From contig NC_066581.1 of the NCBI RefSeq assembly GCF_024323335.1, forward strand, positions 226,006,539 to 226,070,538: a stretch of 64,000 bases of DNA, given 5' to 3'. Shown here one piece after another: positions 47,101 to 59,105 of this stretch. Position numbers and translations under genes: made by a program. Within the stretch, counting starts at the first letter, position 1, and the number at the start of each line of letters is the position of its first letter. The notes under the pieces are model-generated. The model saw nothing but the letters and a program-made list of their open reading frames with translations. It did no database searches and had not been told where the DNA came from. The stretch is from Lathyrus oleraceus. Lineage: Eukaryota; Streptophyta; Magnoliopsida; Fabales; Fabaceae.

Positions 47101-48889
47101 AGAGATGAAGTTTTCTGAAACTTACCTTCAATGTTGTGCAGAACTTGATGTTGCTTGCTTCAAACTTGATATGATCACACTTGAGAAGCTTGTAGGAGAG
47201 GTTTGGCAATGGTACAAAGCTTTGGATCCTGGAGTTCTTGAATCTCCAAACAGTGAGATTCAAACTCAATCTTCAAGTTGAAAATTCATAGGTTTTCCTT
47301 TGAAATGTGAGGGTTTCAATTGGGGGGCAAAGCTGGCGCGCAAGGTGTGTTTTAATTGAGCTCCATGGGCCTATATTTATAGCAATTGGGACTGATATTT
47401 GCACACTTGAAAAATTGCTAAATTTGGACATTTCATGCACAAGCTTGCATGGGCGTGTACATGCCCATGAAGCAATCCAATTTGATCCACTTGCATCTGT
47501 TCTGACGTTCAAATGATGCTTGGATGTGAGGGCAATGTGAAATGTGATTTTTGGCATTTGGTTTCTTCCAAACATGCAACTCTGTTAAAGCCATGCGTAG
47601 ACCTAGCAAAATTTGCCCAAAATGCATGAACTTGGGTTCTTTGGAAATCTTAGATCAAGAGGAAAGACTTTGATGTTGAACACTTTTTCATTTGGAACTT
47701 GGATCATGGTGAATTTTGAGGTGGAAGTTTGGAAATTTCAACATGTTGAAAAATTTTCTAAGTGTCAAGTCATATATCTCAATATTCCACCTTGCTTAAC
47801 TTTTTATGTGAGCTTCAAATGAGAAACGTGTCTTCATCAAAGTTGTATCTATTTCAAAGACTTTTAAAATGGTCATGAATTTCATGTCATTTGGATTTAG
47901 AATGATAGATTTATGCATTTTTGAAGTTTGGAAAAATCACTTGTTCAATGGTATAGGTCAAAAATGACCTATAATGTATCCTCATGTCACATTCTCATAA
48001 AAGTTGAATTAGCTCTCACTACAAACATAGAACTTGAAGTAGACATCTATAATTTTACTGTGAAACTTGGAAATATTTCATCTCATAAAAATTGAGCAAG
48101 TTATGGCCTTGGGAAGTTGACTTTCAAATTAGGGTTTAGACAAAATGACCTATAATGTTTCAACATAGAAAATGATTTTCCAAGAAAAAATAGCTCTAGG
48201 TCTCAACATGAAAGTTGTTTGGAATGTCCTTTAGAGTAATGCTTCTCTTATAATAATTTTCATATGGTGAAAATTGTAGGAGATAGGGTCTAGGGAGACC
48301 CAATTTTGATCAAATGAATTCATCTGGCACACCACCATCAACCAACTTGCTAACCTTCAATTTTCTTGACTTTCTTAGGCTCATGGTAGACCATATATGC
48401 ATAAGATGATAAATTTTGAAGTGTCCCTTGAGAAATTTGATCAATTGGTGAGATAGCTTGTTGGAGAAGTTACTCAAGATACCCAGTCAAACTAGGGTTT
48501 CCAAGGCAAATCACTTCCAAACTCTTCAAGAATACTTGATCAATATGACATGTAGAGATCAATGGGACTCATATATGATGCTTTGAAACATTGTGGACCA
48601 ATCCTTGGTTGTGCTCTTAGCCATGAGGGTCTCAAACCCTAGATGTGAACTTGATCAGTTTTGATGATCATGCCCTACCTACAAAAGGTTAGGCACATAC
48701 AAAGACATATTTTTGGTATTTTGGTTAGTAAAATGATAATATGCAAGTATGATACAATCACATGGTGATTGGTGATCTAAAACAAACCCAATGAAAGAGG
48801 GGTAAGGAGGATGCCAAGGTGTGATCCCAATGCTAATGCATATGATGAAATTGCATGAGGGATCTTAGGGTCAAAATTGGGGTCTTACA
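44195..48889 (-). mobile_element. Type B LTR copy 3: complete 5' LTR of retroelement 2 (4695 bp)
   Basis: On the minus strand begins TGTAAGACCCCAATTTTGACC (48889) and ends TTACCGCTATA (44195), where TATA has probably replaced the expected TACA. Conserved block near 45765-45842, primer-binding-site-like core at 44251-44259, TATA box at 47372-47382 (minus strand GCTATAAATATA). There is no gene inside. Confidence 0.9.
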
Positions 48890-49922
48890 AGTTGCACGGA
48901 CCAAGCTCGGGTCTTCCTTTCCTATTCACTTTATGCCAAGCATGTATTATCTTCTGCTTCAAATGTTGGGGATCTTTACCCTCTTGATAGAAAATACCTT
49001 CTAATTGAGTGTTATTAGGTTTGTCTCTCAAGGGGAACTCAAGTTGACGACGAGCCAAAGCAAGGTTGTAGTTGATTCCTCCTTCTGTACCAATGAGGGG
49101 CACATTAGAGAATTCACCATAATGATCAATAATATCCAAGCTACTCAATGCAGAATCATACCAAGTAATATCATCATTAGTGAGAGACATAAGTTTCTGA
49201 GACCACCGTAGACATTGCTTGTTCTCCAAAAAAGCAGGCGTTTGAGGCAAGTACAAAATAAACCACTCATACATAAGAGGAACACAACACACAATAGTCC
49301 CACCACCTTTAGAATTCCTTAAATGCAAGGACAAATACATGTCACCCAACTGAGTAGGAACATGATTCCCAATTAATAAGATTCTAATGGCGTTAACATC
49401 CACAAAACCGTCAATGTTAGGGAACAAAGCTAGACCATAGATGAGCAATACAAAGATGGCTTCAAAAGCAACCACACTATCGGCTTGAGCAAAGATAGTA
49501 GGGTTACCAATGAGGAACTCAGAAATCAATCCCATAATACCTCATTTCTTCACCAAATGAGCTTCAATTTCAAATTTCTTCAAATGAAGAGCTTCAGCTA
49601 TGATATGAGATCTGGGAATCTCCTTCAATCCACTAAAGGGTACCTAGTTAGATATGGGTATTCCCAAGAGATGGGCATACTCCTCTAACATGGGCACAAG
49701 CTGATAATCAGGAAAAGTGAAGCATCGGTAGAGAGGGTCATAGAATTGAACCAAGACACTCAGAAGTCGTTCAACCACATCAATAGATAACACAGACAAA
49801 AGCTTCTCATGATGTTGCTTGAAGTCTAAGGGATCTAGTACAAAGGATGACACCTTCCTTAGCTCTTTTAAATCAGGACATCTGAAACCATACTTCTTAG
49901 TGTTACTTCATCCATAATCCAT
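48890..49922 (-). pseudogene. Ogre ORF1 of retroelement 3, N-terminal part
   Basis: Starts MDYG at 49922 and covers the same domain as element 2's ORF1 (SFVLDPLDFKQHHEKLLSVL, FEAIFVLLIYGLALFPNIDG, KDPQHLKQKIIHAWHKVNRK) up to GRPELGPCN, where element 2 is inserted. Stops at residue 5, after PISN and after VKK. Where element 2 is frameshifted (GIFYQEGKDP) this copy keeps the frame. Confidence 0.82.
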
Positions 49923-50799
49923 GGTCTGAAAATATTTGCGAATAAGACCTCAGTTCCTTGAAATTTATTTTTCTGTGATGAATTTCATGATGCGCATGTA
50001 TGCATGAATGAAATAATCACAAACAAGGGATTACACACAAGGCAAACACAAACAAAGGTCAAGGGATGGATCAAGTCATCATCAAGATCAATCATCCATT
50101 TTGGTGGATTATGGTTTTCACCTTATCAACACCCAAGTTCCATTGATATTGATGAGACTTGATCGGATCAACCGAGAATCAAAGGGTTTGTTGTGAGTCA
50201 CGAGCATGGAGTCAGGTTAAGAACCATCCCAAAGGAGTGTACTAAGGATAAAAACCTGTAGATCATGCTCTAAAAAGTTCCTAGAGTCTTAATCCCATCT
50301 ATCGGATATTACAGGTTAGGATGACTGACTCATCAACCCATAATATTCTCAAGAGAAACTCGTCTGAGTGTAGTATCGTGTAACAACTGTTATTTGGTCT
50401 ACACCTGAAAAGTCTCCACACTACGTCCTAAATAGGTCAAGTTGGGTTAAATGTTCTACGGTCCTTAGCTTCTCGGACCCCAAAATCAAATAAAGTAATG
50501 CCTAACCACAAATGACTTGTGTGACATTAGTAACTCCAAAAGGGTATCCACTGAGTAGATGGGTCTCAAGCCAACTTGTTAAAGACTACTTCACACAAGT
50601 TGAACATGACTATACCATCCTCCTATCTTAATTTCACTAAAGTTCGGGTTAGAACTTATCTCACAACTCAGAGATCACCAAGCAGAACAGACAAATTATA
50701 TCATACAAACAAGTATACAAACATTCAAATATACAATAATATACACATAAAAAAGTAGGCTAAACCCACCGAGGACTACTCCCCAGTAGAGTCGACTAC
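49923..50799 (-). other. 5' leader of retroelement 3
   Basis: Homologous to the leader of element 2 throughout. No coding sequence. Confidence 0.7.
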
Positions 50800-50817
50800 T
50801 CCCCAGCAGAGTCGCCA
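50774..50817 (-). other. Primer binding site of retroelement 3 with 20-bp tandem duplication
   Basis: The primer binding site on the minus strand is TGGCGACTCTGCTGGGGA at 50817-50800. On the plus strand GACTACTCCCCAGTAGAGTC (50774-50793) is followed directly by GACTACTCCCCAGCAGAGTC (50794-50813), so all but its first bases are duplicated. Confidence 0.85.
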
Positions 50818-50826
50818 CTTAATTTT

Positions 50827-52610
50827 TGTAGAGGTAAATTCATGACCATCAAGCTATGGATAAGCTTAACGTCAATAAAACCAAAGTCGCCACCGCGTTT
50901 TTATTGTTTCCAAAGGAAAATGGGAGAGTACGAATAAAACCCAAAGATAAGAAGTTTTCAAATCAAAACTAATAAAATGTCGTGGATTACAGGTAAGGGG
51001 GTTGGTTACACAGAGGGAAGGTGTTAGAACCCAAAGTGTCCTAGGTACTCCTAGGGAGCCTTTTTTTATGTGTGCATATGTGTTTGGTATAAAAGATGTT
51101 TGATGAAATAGAATGTGTAGGTGAGAAAAGAATTCATTGATTATACTTTTTGTGTTTGACAAGACCTTCGGACTTGTGCCTACATACCAACATAAAAATG
51201 AGGGATCAAAACCTCGTAGTTCATGTACAAATTTCAAAGTTGGTGAATTGCTTTTAATAAAAATTTAATTGAGAATGGAAAAAAGGGGCCAAAGGTTTAA
51301 ATGGGGTTGTTAGTTCTTTTTATCTTTTTAAATTTTAAGTCAATATAATTATATTTATTTATAAGTTTGATTCAAGAAAAAGAAGTTCAAAAATTCAATG
51401 GCATAAGGCCAAAGTTTCTACTCGAAATAATGTCTAAGTTTGAAATCACAAGCAAAGAAAGTTTTTGAAAAGGGGGAAAGATTTTAAAATTTAAGAAGTG
51501 GGAGGAGATGAAGAGGTTATCGTAAGCATACAATTAAAAGTTAAGAGTTTAAAAGATCTGACCAATGGGATGCAATCCAACAGACATGAATGTCATATAG
51601 AAACCCATTTTCCTTTGGACTTTGAATCAAGCAATAATCAATAAGTAATTAGCTATATCAGACATCATGAAGATCAAGGCATCAAATAAAGATAGCCACA
51701 TCCAAGCAAGCAATTCCCATAGCTAGCAATCTTCTTTGTCTTCTCATGTATCAGATGAAATATTCCTTGATCAACTCAGAAGAAAGAATCAGACACGAGA
51801 TCAAAATAACAATTAGCACCAAGACAAAGTAGCAGATGAATTCAAATCAATCCCAAGACTTGCATCAGATGAAGGCTTAGTTCACAATAACTTGCTCTTA
51901 AAAATGTTGGCATTGGCCAAGTCCTTTTGCATATGGAATGTTGCCTAGTTCTAAGTCCAAAAGTTCAGATCAAGATCAACAGTCCACCAAACATTTTTTA
52001 GGTTTTTTGTTGTTATTAAGTGTTTTAAGGTCCTAAGACCAGAAACAGAATCAAAATGCACAAACAAAAATATATAATCACAAGATATGGCTCAAATGAG
52101 CATAGTGAAAATGGCATAAACATAAACAAATGAAATGAAATGTAAATGGCAATGAATGATAAATGACTGAAAATTAAATTGCATAAGGTAAATGAATTGA
52201 AAGTAGAGAAATATTAACAAGAGTTAGTCAAATGTTAGTCAAGGTTAATTGAATGTTAGTGGTGTTTTGCTTTTTTATTGATTAAGTCATTCTTTGGAGA
52301 ATACTCAACCATCCATTCACAAGCATGGATCCTTGAACCAAGACATCTTTCATAGGAAGAAAAAAAGGACAAGTTTCCACACAATACCATGAAGGATGGG
52401 AGACTTACAATCTCACTTACTAGAATGATATGCCTTTAGGGTCAAATTTATCTCTATGTTAGCAATCGTAATTGGACTTATGTAGAAGTCACAACTATCT
52501 GAGGTCGGGCAATAGAAATTTAGGTGTTAATGCATGTTAGAGATTTTGTATAATGAACTAAACTCCTAAAACATACCACACACTAAAAGAAAAGATCAAG
52601 AGGAATGGAC
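50827..52610 (-). mobile_element. Type B LTR copy 4 (3' part), retroelement 3
   Basis: Ends TTACCTCTACA on the minus strand at 50827, 9 nt before the primer binding site, with the core AGTCGCCA at 50885-50892 and the conserved block at about 52438-52515. It is cut at 52610 by the insertion of a type A LTR; the remaining ~2.9 kb should lie beyond the right window edge. Confidence 0.82.
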
Positions 52611-55600
52611 TGTAAGACCCCAATTTTGACCCTAAGATCCCTCATGACATCATAATATTGCATATTATATTGCCTCAAGGATCATAGCATCTTGGCTCCT
52701 TAACCTTTGGGTGGGAACTCTTGTGTGAGTTGGTTTGAGACCACAAAGTATGCTTGAATTGTATATTATTGCTTTTCTCATTTTTATATGCTAACCAAAA
52801 GCACAAAAATATGTCACTAACATCTCTTGTTTGTAGCTTGAGCAGTCACAAGGTCTAAAGCTTCTAGGAGATCCTATGTGCACTGATATGGCCAAGAGAA
52901 GATGAAAGCAAGCATGGAAATGGTTCCCAAAGCTCTCATCCACAAAATATGCCTCCCAAGTATCTCAATTAATCATTTTTATCAAAGCAAATCAAGGGGT
53001 CTGAGGCTTGTTTCCCAAGGAAACCCTAATTCATCTGTTCATCAATCGTGCCTTGCTCATGAAGCAACCTCAACCCATGGTCAAATACAATCAAGGGAAG
53101 TTCTTTAATTCATCATTTCATGCATATTTGAACTTATTTGAGTATCCTCAATCATCAATTCATCAAGATATGAGGTTTGGACTTGAGAAGTTGATCAGTC
53201 AATTCATCTGACTATTTTGAAATGCATTGAGACCTAACTTTTGATGTGTTTGCCAAATGGAGATGACCCCAAGAGAAAAACTGTTCTTAAGGACCATATG
53301 AACAACTTTCATGTTCATCAAAAATTGATTTGAAGCTTGGAAGGTCATCATCCATACCAAGACATTATAGCTCATTTTGACTGAAACCCTAATTTTGGGT
53401 CAACTTCCCGAGGACATAACTCCTTCATTTTTCATGCTTTTGAGGTGAGACCAAATGCATTGGAAAGTTTAAGATGTCTACTTCAAATGTTATGTTGAGC
53501 AAAATTTCAAAATCTCAAAAGAAATACATGTGATATTTTCAAAATTTCAAGTGCCCATAACTTCTTCATCAAAAATCCAAATGATTCAAAATTTAGGTCC
53601 AAATTGAGTGCCTTGAAAAGATCTACAACTCTCATGTTGAAGATTTTTTCATTTAGAGCTTGCATCATTGAGACAGAAGGGCTTGAACTTTGACCAATTT
53701 TGAAAATCTCACATATGCATGTTTTGCACCCTACACTTCAAGTTCAATTTTTATTAATTTCCAAGGCCCAAATGGAGTTTTGATCAACATAACATTTGTT
53801 CCTTATGCAATAAGCTTTCCAACCATTACTCATAAGGTTGCATTTCAAGTATGGACATGGCATTTTCGAAGACCTAAATATAATAGTGTATTTTTGGAAA
53901 ATCATTTCAATTGCCATGCATGAGCTAATACAGTCCAATTTGCACGTCCATTTTACTTGCATCATGCATTAGCTTCCAATTCCAAGTGGAATTGGGCCCC
54001 CCATGCGCCTATACAGGCCCATGCATGGAGGCCCTTTCCATTCATGCAAGCTTTGGTTCATGCATTCAACATTGTTTCTCTTATAAATACCGTTCCTATG
54101 CTCTTCACTTCTTCAACCTTAAGGCACCCCAATTGCTGCTGAACTGAAATCCTAGCCATCACTAAAGGAACTAATCCATTTTTCTTCAAATTTTTCAGAT
54201 CTGGATTTTGATTTCATTGATCAATCTTCAGATCTCAAAGTTCCTAAACCTTCTCTCCTTGATCCACAGTGACTACTGTAAGCAAAAGCATCCAAATATC
54301 GTGACTCAAAACCTTGCAATTCAAAGGTTTACTTCATATGAACACCACAGAATTTCCACTTCTGATTTCTCTCAATATAGAGATCTAGAATGGAATTGAG
54401 TGGTATAGGGGTGATGTACATCACCCCAGCTCTCGAATGATGTCTGGATCGTGCATTTTGGTTGCCATTTTAATTTCTGCAATTTTTGATGTGGCCGGAG
54501 TTTGGCCGGAGAAGACGGTGGCGCTGGCCACCGTCTGGTCTCCAGATTCAATCAAGAGCGTCCGTTGTGTTTTTCAGATGCAATCACACACGTCCATTGT
54601 TATGACTCTTTTAAAGGCTTTGTGTGTTTCAGTTGACCAAAGAGTATGGTGAACGCGCGCTTCTAGGCCGTGTGATGATCCACGTCAATTAATGAAAGAT
54701 CATCCAATGGCTCACGCTTTTTCCTTATTTCTATTTTCTGATTTTATTTTCCTTCTATTATTTTAATTCCATTCCATTTTGAAAATTCATATCTCTCTCA
54801 TTATTAGTCCAAAAATTATGGGACCAATTTCATTCTGCTCCTTTTAATTTCTACTTTCTAAAAATGATTTTTAATATTTTTTATTTTATCATTTGATTTT
54901 TTTTAGTAATTTTCTCTTTTCTGGTTATTTTTAATTCATTTAAAATAGTTTTTGATATTCAAAAAATACAAAAAAAAATTCTAACCTCTTTGAATGATGA
55001 TAGATCTATGAAAAATATTCTCATCAATTTATTAATTGATTTGAGATTTATTTGAGATTTTACTTCAATTAGGTTATTTTTATGCATGATTAATTGATTT
55101 AAAATAGTTTCTGACTTTTAAAAATGCTGAAATTTTTTGTCAAACTTTGTTTGACCTTGTTGAACTTGGGATAATTCACTTGGACTTTTCAAAGTTGATT
55201 TGAAGTGAGTTGGAAGTTTGACCTTTCTTTATTATTTTAATTCAAGTTTTATTTCAATATTAAAAAATGCCAAAAAAAAATTATTTGTTTCTTGACTTCT
55301 AATTTTCATTTTGCTTCTGTTTTCTATTATTTGACCTTGATCTTCTCTATCTTTGGTCAATGCTTGTTGATTATCTCATACCATTTCCATTAACGCACTT
55401 AAATTCTTCTTCTTCTTCTTCTTTTTCTTTTTTTTTTGATCAATGAGTTAAAGATTGGTGGTTAGCATTGATACATGGAGGTTTAATCTTCCTTGATTCA
55501 AATCTAATTCATCTTGATCATGGATCAAGTGAATGGCTTTGCATTAAGGATAGATTGCTTCCTAAATCATGCAAATAACCTAAATCAATACAAGATCATT

Positions 55601-57101
55601 TCTCATCTTCTTTTTGGCATGACAAGTTGTTGGAGTTTGATTCAATAATCAAGACCTCTAACTTGTGTTGTTTCGTAAATTATTATTGACCGGCCTCAGA
55701 TAGTTGTGACTTCTACATAAGTCCAATTATGATTGCTTAACATAGCGCTAAATTTGCCTTATGGCACACTAACTATTAACACTAACTATTAACCATTAAC
55801 ATTTACTTCTTGCACTTTACATTTATGCAATTTACTATTCTTGTACATATTATTCATTTGCTTTTTCCTTTGCTCATTTGAGCACATGTTTATGTTAATG
55901 CAATTTGCCTTTTGCTCACTTGAGCACATAATTGTGTATATACTATTGTGCTTGTGTTTTATTTTGATTGTTGTGGACCAAATGCAAATAAATGGACAAA
56001 TGGACTTAGTTTCTAGGACATTCCCTATGCAAAATTGGAGTAAAAGGACCTTAATGTTGAAGATGGATTAGAAGGACCAAACCTCTAAACTCACTCTTGT
56101 CCATTCTTGATTTACTTTATAGAATTCTTTGATGTGTGTGTTTTTGTGCTAGGGGATCCTATTTGGGCTCAAATTGAAGAACCATTGCCATGTCCCTCCA
56201 AAAGTGAAAAATACAAGAGCCATTGGGGATCTTCCAAGAGCTTGTTTGATTATGTTGATTGCTTGAGCTTCCACTTATTTTGCTTGCATATTCCAAAGGA
56301 TGGGAGCTACTTGGATCATCAATATGATCTCAAGAGAGGAACTCCATTTGTGGTCTTTTTTCTTATCCCTCATCTCTTGTATGATTAGGACTTTAGCCAT
56401 TCTTCTTCTTCCCTCCACTCTAACCCAAGCCAAAACTTTTGTGCAAACATTTAATATTTCTTTTCAAACATTAGAAACCTAAGCCTTATGCTTTTGATTT
56501 CCAAACTTTCTTTTCATAACACTTATTTTGAATTGAATCCTAAGTCAACTTTGACCATATTTTGTAAATACTTTTCATTGGTAAATACCACTCATTCAAA
56601 TACCTTTTTGTGGTTTCAATGGCCACTCTCTTAATCAAAAACTTTTCATAACCTTTAGCTATTAGGTTTGAGTTATCCTTGAGGTAGATGTAATACTCAC
56701 CTATATCCTTAGTGATGGACAATGAGTCTTCCATGCTTATTATAGGGTTAACCCCTCACTAGCAAATTGAAGTTATCCTCACATGGTGGATTTCTGGTTT
56801 TAGGTTGAGTTTTCTCCCTTGGATAACAAAAGACCTTAAGGCTTTTGGACCAATCAATTCACCAACTCATTTTGAGATTTTTACCCCGAACTACGAGGTT
56901 TTGATCCTAATCTTTTTAAGATGGTACGTAGGCAATGGGTTTATCCATCCAAACACCAAAATGTCAATAACTTGTATATTCTCTTCTCATCTCTTCAATC
57001 ATGTTTGCACAAATAAATTTTCAAAAAATACCAACCTTACAACAAGTGTGAAAAGGGCTCCCTAGGAGTACCTAGGATGTTTTGGGTGCTTAAAACCTTC
57101 C
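52611..57101 (+). mobile_element. Type A LTR copy 3, interrupted by retroelement 4
   Basis: Begins TGTAAGACCCCAATTTTGACC and follows the solo LTR at 13944 to the point equivalent to about 18590 (GTAAAACCTTCC). The last ~190 bp are displaced beyond element 4. TGGAC (52606-52610) is the expected target duplication in element 3. TATA-like TATAAATA at 54082-54089; conserved block at 55684-55768. Confidence 0.87.
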
Positions 57102-58120
57102 TGTAGCAACCTGAAAAATACAGTGTGCGAAAAAACAACCGGCGAAAGAAAATGACAGAAGAGTCGCCACCGTGCGTTATTTATCCCAAAGGAGGGAAAG
57201 GAAACGCTCGAAGTAAACCTGGAAAAAGGAAAGGAAAGGACAAGGTCTCGCAACCAAATCTTGGGTTCGGGAGTCGGTTATGCGAAGGGAAGGTATTAGC
57301 ACCCCTACGCATCTGTAGTACTCTACGGGATCCACTTTTGTAGTTCTTGTCTAAAGGGTGTGAGTTTATCTTGTGCTGTTTACTAAAAAAAAGGTTAAAT
57401 GAAAATGACTCGCGCGGATGTCGCATCCACTGCATACGTATCTCATCTGAATATGAGAATCAGAGTCTTCGTAGCTCGGTTGACCTATGGGTTGGGGGAT
57501 GTGTGCTCGCTAAGACATCGCGTCTTATGCCTACGTATCTCATCTGGAATGAGAATCAGAGCAAGCCGTAGTTCGGCTAACTACGGGGTTATGGAGTGGG
57601 TTTTGGACGAACGATGTTACTACGCAATCTACCGGATGCTCGACCTTTGGAGACTTACTCACCTGTAGTAGAAGGAGTAAACGTGTGTTTAGGAGAAGAA
57701 AAATCAATGAAGGGTTAGGGTTTGGTGAACTCATGCAAAAAGGCAGTCCTTGACGAAGGAACCTGTAAAAAAAACACACAAAAACATTGCCTCCTATCGA
57801 GGTCTTCCAGCTAGGAAAGCAGTAAAATGCGGGAAAAATGTAAAAGTACCACGCGGATAAAGATCCGAAGTAACAGCAGTTAGAGGAATGGGAAACCCAG
57901 GGATCCTTCCAAGCTAATTGGAGAGCTTGATTGAAATTGAGTTGCACCCGTGAGGTTTGCAAAACAATCTTTAAGGTTTATGTGAGGCAGAGGTGATTCT
58001 GTGCAGTTGAGTTCCCTTCAGGGTTTGGAGGCTGCTCTGAACTCTGTTAGCTCTTCTCTCACTATCTTTTTCCTCAGGGTAATAGGAATAGAATCCATCT
58101 TTGTTTCACTGAAACTCTAG

Positions 58121-58130
58121 TATTTATAGC
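58121..58130 (-). promoter_or_regulatory. TATA box of the type D LTR
   Basis: Minus strand GCTATAAATA, with CCAATATT directly upstream, about 270 bp into the LTR. Confidence 0.6.
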
Positions 58131-58186
58131 CTAATATTGGTAGCTTAGTGGGCTTTTGAGAGAGGTCCAAGTCTGAGATTTTTTCT

Positions 58187-58187
58187 T

Positions 58188-58259
<72 letters not shown>
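58187..58259. repeat. (TTTA)n microsatellite
   Basis: About 18 near-perfect TTTA units in the type D LTR. Confidence 0.96.
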
Positions 58260-58400
58260 ATAAAGTTTCTTGGATCTAATTCTGATTGATATGATGAAAT
58301 GCAATTTATCTAATGTTAAATGACCTAAAAATGAATGCATGCATGAGGTGTAAAGCGTATGCTTCCAGGAAAAATGAAGGGTAAATTTTGGGGTATTACA

Positions 58401-58412
58401 GCTGCCCCTATT
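58401..58412 (-). other. Polypurine tract of retroelement 4
   Basis: Minus strand AATAGGGGCAGC next to the LTR start, the same as in element 2. Confidence 0.78.
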
Positions 58413-58689
58413 CAATCAACTGGAGACCTGGAAAGAAGATAGCAGCGGCTTTCGTGCTTTCGAGGTATCAAGGGATTGAATACAATAAAAGCCCAAAAAT
58501 TTGCACTTAAGTGAAGTGAAGTAACAATGTCTGTCAGAATCGGCAAAGAGGTGATCTTGAGAGAAGAATTCGTCTGGTACGGTGAGAGTCAGTCTGAATA
58601 CCGAAAAAGAATGTTAACTTGGATACCAAAATAAATGGTAACACAGAAATAACTATGGCCTGAATTCCGCTCATCAGTCTGAATACTGG

Positions 58690-59105
58690 AAATGACTTCG
58701 ATCTGAACATCGGGAGATATGAGATTATTAATATCGGTCTGAACACCAAGAGGCTAGCCTGAATGCCACAAGTTGCGTCGACCTGAACGTCGGAAACTTC
58801 TTCGATCTGAACATCGGAAAATTGGCCTGAATGCCACAAATTGCATCGACCTGAACGTCGGAAACTTCTTCGATCTGAACATCGGAAAATTGACCTGAAT
58901 GCCACAAGTTGCATCGACCTGAACGCCGGAAACTTCTTCGATCTGAACATCGGAAAACTGGCCTGAACGCCACTTCGGTCTGAAAACCGGAAACTGGCCT
59001 GAATGCCACTTCGATCTGAATATCGGAAATTGGCCTGAATGCCACTTCGGTCTGAATACCGGAAAATTGGCCTGAATGCCACTTCGGTCTGAATACCGGA
59101 AAAAC
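58690..59105 (-). repeat. Compound minisatellite (TCTGAAyAyCGGAAA / CCTGAATGCCAC)
   Basis: On the plus strand short modules TCGATCTGAACATCGGAAA, GGCCTGAATGCCAC and CATCGACCTGAACGTCGGAA alternate. They make ~66-75-bp higher units at 58790-58950 and simpler ~44-bp pairs at 58965-59100. Many modules are themselves small hairpins (for example CGATCTGAACATCG). Reading frames stay open through it by chance. Confidence 0.85.

Larger units (their letters stand above)
29877..48889 (-). mobile_element. Retroelement 2: nearly full-length Ogre/Tat-type Ty3/gypsy element
   Basis: On the minus strand: 5' LTR 48889-44195, primer binding site 44185-44168, leader, ORF1 43324-41823, gag-pro about 41540-38172, intron 38171-37915, pol 37914-34480, 3' UTR 34479-31529, polypurine tract 31528-31516, partial 3' LTR 31515-29877. 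It lies in ORF1 of element 3; the flanking AGTTG (48890-48894) is the expected target duplication, whose partner was lost with the end of the 3' LTR. Every coding part has stops or frameshifts. Confidence 0.88.
48890..52610 (-). mobile_element. Retroelement 3: 5' part of an Ogre/Tat element
   Basis: Minus strand: truncated 5' LTR 52610-50827, primer binding site 50817-50800, leader 50799-49923, ORF1 from 49922, cut by the element 2 insertion at 48890. It is the host for element 2 and for the type A LTR at 52611. The rest of ORF1, gag and pol are not in the window beyond the insertion. Confidence 0.85.
57102..58400 (-). mobile_element. Type D LTR (1299 bp), 3' LTR of retroelement 4
   Basis: On the minus strand begins TGTAATACCCC and ends CAGGTTGCTACA. 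TATA box GCTATAAATA at 58121-58130 with CCAAT about 10 bp upstream. A TTTA microsatellite lies in U3, and a primer-binding-site-like core (GAGTCGCCA on plus) at 57161-57169. Short ORFs inside are not genes. Confidence 0.88.
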
